From positions 1 through 12,144 of the forward strand of contig SYDB01000062.1 in the NCBI GenBank assembly GCA_005786815.1: a stretch of DNA of 12,144 bases. The letters are read 5' to 3'. Below, piece by piece: positions 8,043 to 12,144 of this stretch. A program made the position numbers and the translations under genes. Origin of the DNA: Burkholderiales bacterium (GTDB lineage: Bacteria; Pseudomonadota; Gammaproteobacteria; Burkholderiales; Burkholderiaceae_C). The first letter of the stretch is position 1. Each line of letters begins with the position of its first letter. The notes beneath the pieces were generated by a model, which did not search any database, had not been told where the DNA came from, and worked only from the letters and a program-made list of their open reading frames with translations.

Positions 8043-8374
8043 GCCAGGATGAGCTCTGGATGCTCGGCGTGATCATTGGTTTGAGCGTGGTGACCGTGGT
8101 CGCGCGTAGCTTTTTCTTTTTGTCAAACCAAGATTGGCAACTTCCCCATTGGGCACAAAGAGGTTTGCAATACGCACCGATTGCCGCTTTATCTGCTGTT
8201 GTCGTGCCAGAAATTGTGATGAGCCAAGGCGCGCTGATCACCACCTGGCAAGACGCACGATTGTTTGCATCAGCGGCAGGCGTAGCGATTTACTTTGCTA
8301 AACGCGATGTGCTGCTGACCATCATCGGTGGTATGGCGGTGTATTTGCCCTTGCACTTAGGGCTAGGTTTTTAA
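8039..8374 (+). CDS. azlD: AzlD family branched-chain amino acid exporter, small subunit
   Basis: A 111-residue membrane protein with three to four hydrophobic segments. It has the family arrangement of an Arg near the end of the first helix (VVTVVARSFFF), a LPHWAQRGLQYAPIAALSAVVVPEI segment, and a C-terminal LLTIIGGMAVYLPL helix. AzlD partners AzlC in the exporter. AAGGA ends 8 bases before the ATG, which overlaps the azlC stop as ATGA. The stop lies only 4 bases from the stop of the convergent SDR gene, so it marks the boundary between the housekeeping block and the catabolic cluster. Confidence 0.92.
   Translation: MSQDELWMLGVIIGLSVVTVVARSFFFLSNQDWQLPHWAQRGLQYAPIAALSAVVVPEIVMSQGALITTWQDARLFASAAGVAIYFAKRDVLLTIIGGMAVYLPLHLGLGF
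8347..8372 (+). terminator. Weak intrinsic terminator candidate at the azlD end
   Basis: GCCCT and AGGGC form a 5-bp stem around a 7-base loop (8347-8363). A TAGG spacer and five T follow, up to the azlD stop codon. The stem is short and the T-run displaced, so termination would be weak. It lies wholly within azlD coding sequence. Confidence 0.3.
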
Positions 8375-8378
8375 ACCC

Positions 8379-9131
8379 TTAATACGTCGAACGTCCGCCT
8401 GTAATATCAAATACAGAGCCCGTTGTAAACGAGCAGTCTTCGCTGGATAACCAGCTGACCATCGCAGCGATTTCATCGACTTCTACAAAACGCCCCATTG
8501 GGATTTTGCTGAGCATGTAATCGATATGGGTTTGCGCCATGGTGGCAAACATGGCTGTCTTGGCGGCGGCGGGTGCTACCGCATTGACCAACACACCTTT
8601 TGTCGCGACTTCTTTGGCCAGTGATTTGGTCAACGCAATCACGCCTGCTTTCGATGCGCTGTAGTGGCTGGCGTTGGGGTTGCCTTCTTTGCCAGCGACA
8701 GAGGCGATATTTACAATACGACCCCATCCGCGTGACACCATATGCGGTGTGATGTGGCGACAGGTGAAGTAGGGCGCCATCAAATTCACATCGATGACAC
8801 GCTTCCATACTTCCGGGTCTAAATCCCATGTGGTGCCATTACCGCCGGTGATGCCAGCGTTGTTCACCAAGATGTCGATGTGTCCGCTGTCTTGGATGGT
8901 TTGTGCGGTGGTGGCGCCCACTGCAGCATCCGAGGTGAGTTCGACCACGTAACCGCTGACCTTACCGAGTTTGCCTAAAGAGGCTTTGGCCTCTTCTAAT
9001 TTGCCGGCATCGATATCCCACATCACCACACTGGCACCAGAGCGCAACATGCGCTCGCTGGTCGCGTAGCCAATACCTTGTGCGCCGCCAGTGATCACCG
9101 CTACGCGGCCTTTTAAATCGAGATTGTTCAT
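8379..9131 (-). CDS. SDR family NAD(H)-type dehydrogenase, sugar-acid cluster
   Basis: A 250-residue classical short-chain dehydrogenase. The cofactor motif is TGGAQGIG (14-21); Asp39 at the end of the second strand favours NAD over NADP. NNAG is at 90-93 and the catalytic set is Ser144, Tyr157, Lys161 (HYSASK). The C-terminus ends GGRSTY, an ending I associate with sugar- and sugar-acid-linked SDRs rather than true FabG; this is recall, not a search. It is the last gene of the leftward cluster. Its ATG overlaps the denD stop (ATGA), and AAAGG lies 6 bases upstream. A likely role is oxidising or reducing a hydroxyl or keto group of the cluster's sugar-acid intermediate, possibly as a 5-keto acid reductase partner of the IdnD-like enzyme. 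Annotation as a 3-oxoacyl-ACP reductase would probably be misleading. Substrate unknown. Confidence 0.88.
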   Translation of the reverse strand: MNNLDLKGRVAVITGGAQGIGYATSERMLRSGASVVMWDIDAGKLEEAKASLGKLGKVSGYVVELTSDAAVGATTAQTIQDSGHIDILVNNAGITGGNGTTWDLDPEVWKRVIDVNLMAPYFTCRHITPHMVSRGWGRIVNIASVAGKEGNPNASHYSASKAGVIALTKSLAKEVATKGVLVNAVAPAAAKTAMFATMAQTHIDYMLSKIPMGRFVEVDEIAAMVSWLSSEDCSFTTGSVFDITGGRSTY

Positions 9132-10144
9132 TGCATGCCTTTCAAAGCGGTTGCTGCCTGAGGGCCGGCTTGGCAGTCGGCGATGTATTGGCGAATGATG
9201 TCGTCAAAAGATTTTTCAGCAAACAGTCCTAAGCTGTTAGCGCGTTTCGAGCTAGAGCCTTTGGCCCAGCGCGACACAATGCCTGCAATGCGTTCGTCAC
9301 GTTGGAACGTTACCAATACACGCACCTTAGGTCCCGCAACGCGCTCTAAGGCATCGAGCATTTCTTGTACTGTGACATCAAGGCCAGGTAGGTTCAACGC
9401 AGTGCGACCACCGTAAGCCTCGCGTGTGCATTCATACACTTTGATCAGGCTCTCAATGGTAGAGCGAGGCGACGCCATGGGGTGCAAAACATCGGGCGAC
9501 ACGGGGCACACCGATGGAATACCAGCCAATGGTTCACGAATAATGCCGCTGAAAAACGAAGACGCTGCGCCATTGGGCTTACCAGGGCGCACCGTCACCG
9601 TCATCAAGCGCGCGCTGCGCCCATCGATATAACCTTTGCGTGTGTAGTCGGCGATCAAATGTTCACAAATATGTTTTTGAATACCGTAAGAGGTTTGTGG
9701 TGTTGGCAAGGTGTCGTCAGCAATGATGGCAGGCATCGGATACGCATCGTCAGGACCAAACACAGCAACAGAACTTGAAAACACCAAGCGCGTGGGCTTG
9801 GCACCGCCTTCAGTTCTTTTGCGCAAGGCATCTAGCAACGCGCGGGTGCTGTCGAGGTTAGAGCGCAAGCCCAATTCAAAATCGTCTTCGCACTCGCCTG
9901 AGACAGCAGAGGCAAGGTGAAACACGCCGTCCACAGCTTCTGTTTCTAATTCTTTGCAATGCGTTAGCAATGGTCCAGTCTTCACATTGACACGCGGATC
10001 GGCGGAGAGATCTGCTGGCGCAGGAAATTGGTCTGCCAAGATGAGATGCTCAATTTTTTGGCCATTCAACTCGCCCTTGGCAAGCAAGGTGCGGGCTAGA
10101 CGGGAACCTACAAAACCGGCGCCACCGGTGATCAATAAACGCAT
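9128..10144 (-). CDS. denD: D-erythronate dehydrogenase-like NAD-dependent epimerase/dehydratase family protein
   Basis: A 338-residue extended SDR. It has TGGAGFVG (6-13) for NAD binding, Asp38 after the second strand, an FHLASAVSGE segment, and the catalytic Ser region SSSVAVFG with Tyr153 and Lys157 (YGIQK). The motifs VRPGKPNGAASSFFSGIIREPLAGI and LNLPGLDVTVQEMLDALERVAG are ones I recognise from the DenD family, which oxidises D-erythronate to 2-dehydro-D-erythronate. The other enzymes of the known erythronate route (OtnI isomerase, OtnK kinase, OtnC decarboxylase) are not in view, so the substrate may differ and the symbol is by family. AAGGAG lies 8 bases before the ATG and overlaps the stop of the regulator gene; the SDR gene overlaps its own stop. 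Confidence 0.82.
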   Translation of the reverse strand: MRLLITGGAGFVGSRLARTLLAKGELNGQKIEHLILADQFPAPADLSADPRVNVKTGPLLTHCKELETEAVDGVFHLASAVSGECEDDFELGLRSNLDSTRALLDALRKRTEGGAKPTRLVFSSSVAVFGPDDAYPMPAIIADDTLPTPQTSYGIQKHICEHLIADYTRKGYIDGRSARLMTVTVRPGKPNGAASSFFSGIIREPLAGIPSVCPVSPDVLHPMASPRSTIESLIKVYECTREAYGGRTALNLPGLDVTVQEMLDALERVAGPKVRVLVTFQRDERIAGIVSRWAKGSSSKRANSLGLFAEKSFDDIIRQYIADCQAGPQAATALKGMQ

Positions 10145-10156
10145 GGTGAAAACTCC

Positions 10157-10933
10157 TTAAGGACGAGGGGAATGCTCGCGCACAGCACGCGGTGCGCGCA
10201 GTGACAACGCTGGTTGAGAGACGGACGGCAACTTTTGGTTGGAGTCCAAAACGGTTTCAATGTCTTCGCGCACGCTGTCGATTAACACCAACACCGCTTT
10301 TTCTGCGGCATCTGGTGCGCGGGCAATCACCGCATCGAGCACGGCGCGGTGCAAAGGCAGCGAGAGCGCCATGCCGTTAGGGCGCGTAGTGGTAATTTCA
10401 AAACTGGTGCGCAAAAGTGCGCCAATGGCTTTACTCATTTGCGCAACCATTCGGTTGTGGCAAGCACGCAAGAGGCCCTGATGAAACAGCAAGTCATGTG
10501 TGACATAGTCACCGCCAAACTCAATGGCGTGTTTCATGCCCGCGTAAGCGGCTTCTATATCTTGAATGTCTTGCGCAGTCGCACGTTCCGCGGCAAGTCT
10601 GACGGCAGCAGGCTCAATCACACGCCGCAAATCTTGTAGGTCGCGTAAAAACTCACGCGTCAAACCCATTTTTGATTTCCACGCCACTACATTGGGGTCA
10701 AACCAATTCCATTGGTCTGCAGGTAAAACACGCGTTCCCACTTTCGGCCCTGTGCTGAGTAAACCTTTGGCCACCAATGATTTGACAGCTTCACGGATCA
10801 CTGTGCGGCTCACACCAAACTCTTTGCACAAAACAGTTTCAGGTGGCACCGCGCTCTCAGGCGGGTAGTGGCCAGACACGATGGATTCGCCCAACAAATC
10901 GAGCGTGTGTCCGAGCATGTTTTTAATGGCCAT
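10157..10933 (-). CDS. FadR/GntR family transcriptional regulator with FCD domain (DgoR-like)
   Basis: A 258-residue DNA-binding regulator. The N-terminal winged helix-turn-helix (about 5-70) contains LCKEFGVSRTVIREAVKSL, the GntR recognition region, and LLSTGPKVGTRVLP. The linker QWNWFDPNVVAWKSKMG resembles sugar-acid regulators such as DgoR. The C-terminal all-helical FCD domain has candidate metal or ligand residues Asp147 and His151 (DLLFHQ) and His195. Such regulators usually repress a catabolic operon until a sugar acid binds. It sits inside the cluster, 12 bases before denD, and downstream of a 57-base gap holding an inverted repeat. No SD is evident before ATG 10933, so low expression or another start such as ATG 10918 is possible. 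Confidence 0.9.
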   Translation of the reverse strand: MAIKNMLGHTLDLLGESIVSGHYPPESAVPPETVLCKEFGVSRTVIREAVKSLVAKGLLSTGPKVGTRVLPADQWNWFDPNVVAWKSKMGLTREFLRDLQDLRRVIEPAAVRLAAERATAQDIQDIEAAYAGMKHAIEFGGDYVTHDLLFHQGLLRACHNRMVAQMSKAIGALLRTSFEITTTRPNGMALSLPLHRAVLDAVIARAPDAAEKAVLVLIDSVREDIETVLDSNQKLPSVSQPALSLRAPRAVREHSPRP

Positions 10934-10955
10934 GGCGTTGGGTGATAAAGCCGTT

Positions 10956-10971
10956 ACAAATGGATATTTGT
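10956..10971. promoter_or_regulatory. Candidate GntR-type operator ACAAAT-GGAT-ATTTGT
   Basis: A perfect 6-bp inverted repeat with a 4-base centre, 23 bases upstream of the GntR gene start and within the only real gap of the cluster. GntR/FCD regulators usually bind short palindromes near their own gene, so autoregulation of gntR-denD-SDR is plausible. No convincing -35/-10 pair was found beside it. Confidence 0.45.
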
Positions 10972-10990
10972 TATGCGAATTTGCAACGGG

Positions 10991-11374
10991 TTAACCGCGT
11001 ACGAAAAAAGTAACCAAGGGTTCGGTGCCAAGCTGGCGACTCCAATGCCCGTGTACTTTCTCGTCGAAGCTTGCACCTGCAGGTAAGGTGTCCACTGAAT
11101 AGAAATGTTCACCCGCACTAAACACGCGTGAGCTGCCATCCTGCAAACCAATTTCCATATGGCCGCTCAAAATAAATACCCACTGACCATGTGGACTGCA
11201 ATGGAACTGGCTTCGAAAACCCACAGGGCTATGGCGAAGCTGATAGCCTCCACTGGGCATCAAAGCCGATAACCGCGATTGCGGCGTACCTTCTGTCAAA
11301 GGAACGGTCTCCTCTTTGAAGCGTGCGCGCCCATCGGTGTCGGTAAAAAGAATGGTTTTTTGAAATGTAGTCAT
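10991..11374 (-). CDS. Small cupin-domain protein of the sugar-acid cluster
   Basis: A 127-residue single-domain cupin. Motif 1 is visible as FHCSPHGQWVFILSGHMEIG (His58, His62, with Gln64 where many cupins have Glu). Motif 2 is around SAGEHFYSVDTLPAG followed by VHGHW (His108/His110). No DNA-binding domain or signal peptide is seen. The ATG overlaps the stop of the upstream idnD-like gene (ATGA), with GAGG 7 bases before it, so it is made together with that dehydrogenase. It might be an isomerase or epimerase acting on the sugar acid, or a ligand-binding protein; the sequence alone does not decide. The altered motif 1 leaves metal binding uncertain. Confidence 0.8.
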   Translation of the reverse strand: MTTFQKTILFTDTDGRARFKEETVPLTEGTPQSRLSALMPSGGYQLRHSPVGFRSQFHCSPHGQWVFILSGHMEIGLQDGSSRVFSAGEHFYSVDTLPAGASFDEKVHGHWSRQLGTEPLVTFFVRG

Positions 11375-12144
11375 ACAAGTGCCTCTGCGCCAAAGTTAAT
11401 CTGAACCTTCATAGCTTGGCTCTTGTCGCTAGCCAACTCAAAAGCATGGATCGCATCATCAAAGTCCATCACGTGCGAAATAACAGGACGGCCATCGATC
11501 AATCCTTCGTTGAGGAAACGAACGGCCACTGCGAATTCTTCGTGGAAGCGGAACGTGCCGCGCAACTCCAACTCTTTGCCGACCAATTGATTGAGTGGCA
11601 GTGTGGAATCACCCCCTAAGCCAATCGACACGATCACACCGCGAGGCGCGACAACATCGAGCCCGTTGCGCAGCGCGCGGTCGTTGCCGGAAGCTTCAAA
11701 CATTACGTCAAACACGCCTTTGTTCACCGCGAAAGGCGCGAGCGCTTCAGGCTGTTTTGCGATATTGATGGCTTCATCAGCGCCCATGGCGCGGGCACAT
11801 TCGAGTGGCGTGTCTGCAATGTCTACCGCCACAATGCGCGCAGCACCCGCGCGGCGCAAAGCGCCAATCAACAAAGTGCCAATCGGACCGCAGCCTGTTA
11901 CCAACACTTGTTTACCAAACACGCTGCCGGCGCGCTGGATGGCGTGCAAACCGACACACAAAGGCTCGGCCAATGCGGCAAGAGACAAACTCAAGGAATC
12001 GTGGAGTGGATGCGCTTGAGATGCATCTATCACCAAGATTTGACGAAACGCGCCTTGCACATGCGGAAAGCGCATAGCGCTTCCAAAAAAACGCATGTCT
12101 AGGCAATGGTTATGCTGCCCTTTTTGGCAGTATTGGCATTGGCC
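11371..12144 (-). CDS. L-idonate 5-dehydrogenase-like zinc alcohol dehydrogenase (N-terminus off window)
   Basis: The frame stays open to the right edge, giving 257 C-terminal residues of a medium-chain dehydrogenase (family about 340-350), so roughly 90 N-terminal residues are missing. The edge holds the structural-zinc lobe GQCQYCQKGQHNHCLDMRFF, with three of four Cys visible. PHVQGAFRQ follows, then the catalytic-zinc Glu in ALAEPLCVGLHA and the NAD fold GCGPIG with an Asp (VAVDIAD) ending the next strand. The MRFFGSA..PHVQG stretch is what I recognise from L-idonate 5-dehydrogenases, which oxidise L-idonate to 5-ketogluconate; sorbitol or threonine dehydrogenases are the nearest alternatives. 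It is the first visible gene of the leftward cluster, and its stop overlaps the cupin start. Confidence 0.85.
   Translation of the reverse strand, partial: GQCQYCQKGQHNHCLDMRFFGSAMRFPHVQGAFRQILVIDASQAHPLHDSLSLSLAALAEPLCVGLHAIQRAGSVFGKQVLVTGCGPIGTLLIGALRRAGAARIVAVDIADTPLECARAMGADEAINIAKQPEALAPFAVNKGVFDVMFEASGNDRALRNGLDVVAPRGVIVSIGLGGDSTLPLNQLVGKELELRGTFRFHEEFAVAVRFLNEGLIDGRPVISHVMDFDDAIHAFELASDKSQAMKVQINFGAEALV

Noticed and set aside
10975..10998. Further near-palindromes GCGAATTTGC and GGTTAACC near the regulator gene
   Set aside because: The first is imperfect and the second overlaps the cupin stop codon; the repeat at 10956-10971 is the better operator candidate.

Overview
The window looks like a piece of a betaproteobacterial chromosome, most probably Burkholderiales and close to Comamonadaceae (Limnohabitans/Rhodoferax-like). 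This rests on the character of the YajC, SecD, SecF, Smg, DprA, Def, Fmt and AzlCD proteins, their clustering and a moderate GC content. It is inference; no database was searched. Fifteen protein genes are supported, two of them cut by the window edges. No tRNA, rRNA, CRISPR array or insertion sequence was found, and no gap between genes exceeds about 95 bases.

Left part (1-3968, plus strand): the C-terminal end of an SGNH-type acyltransferase or esterase, then yajC-secD-secF, the accessory module of the Sec translocon that uses the proton motive force to help pull proteins into the periplasm. Middle (4011-5708, minus strand): dprA-smg, converging on secF. dprA protects incoming single-stranded DNA and loads RecA in transformation; smg is a conserved gene of poorly known role. 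From 5803 rightward (plus strand): def-fmt-azlC-azlD. fmt formylates initiator tRNA and def removes the formyl group from new proteins. azlC and azlD encode a two-subunit branched-chain amino acid exporter. The last three genes of this run are tightly packed, with 4-base overlaps at fmt/azlC and azlC/azlD.

Right part (8379-12144, minus strand): an accessory sugar-acid catabolic cluster. In transcription order it holds an L-idonate 5-dehydrogenase-like zinc dehydrogenase (5' end off the window), a small cupin, an FCD-type GntR regulator, a D-erythronate dehydrogenase-like (DenD) protein, and a classical SDR dehydrogenase ending in GGRSTY. The genes overlap or nearly touch, apart from a 57-base gap before the regulator gene that contains a clean inverted repeat, a candidate operator. 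Three dehydrogenases of different folds or families beside one regulator and one cupin suggest a redox or epimerisation route for an aldonate or related acid. The kinase, aldolase, dehydratase and transporter that would finish such a route are not in view and may lie beyond the right edge. This cluster is the best candidate here for an undescribed pathway; the rest is mostly conserved housekeeping with a few oddities (an insertion in DprA, the SGNH gene beside yajC, a palindrome where the secD ribosome binding site should be).
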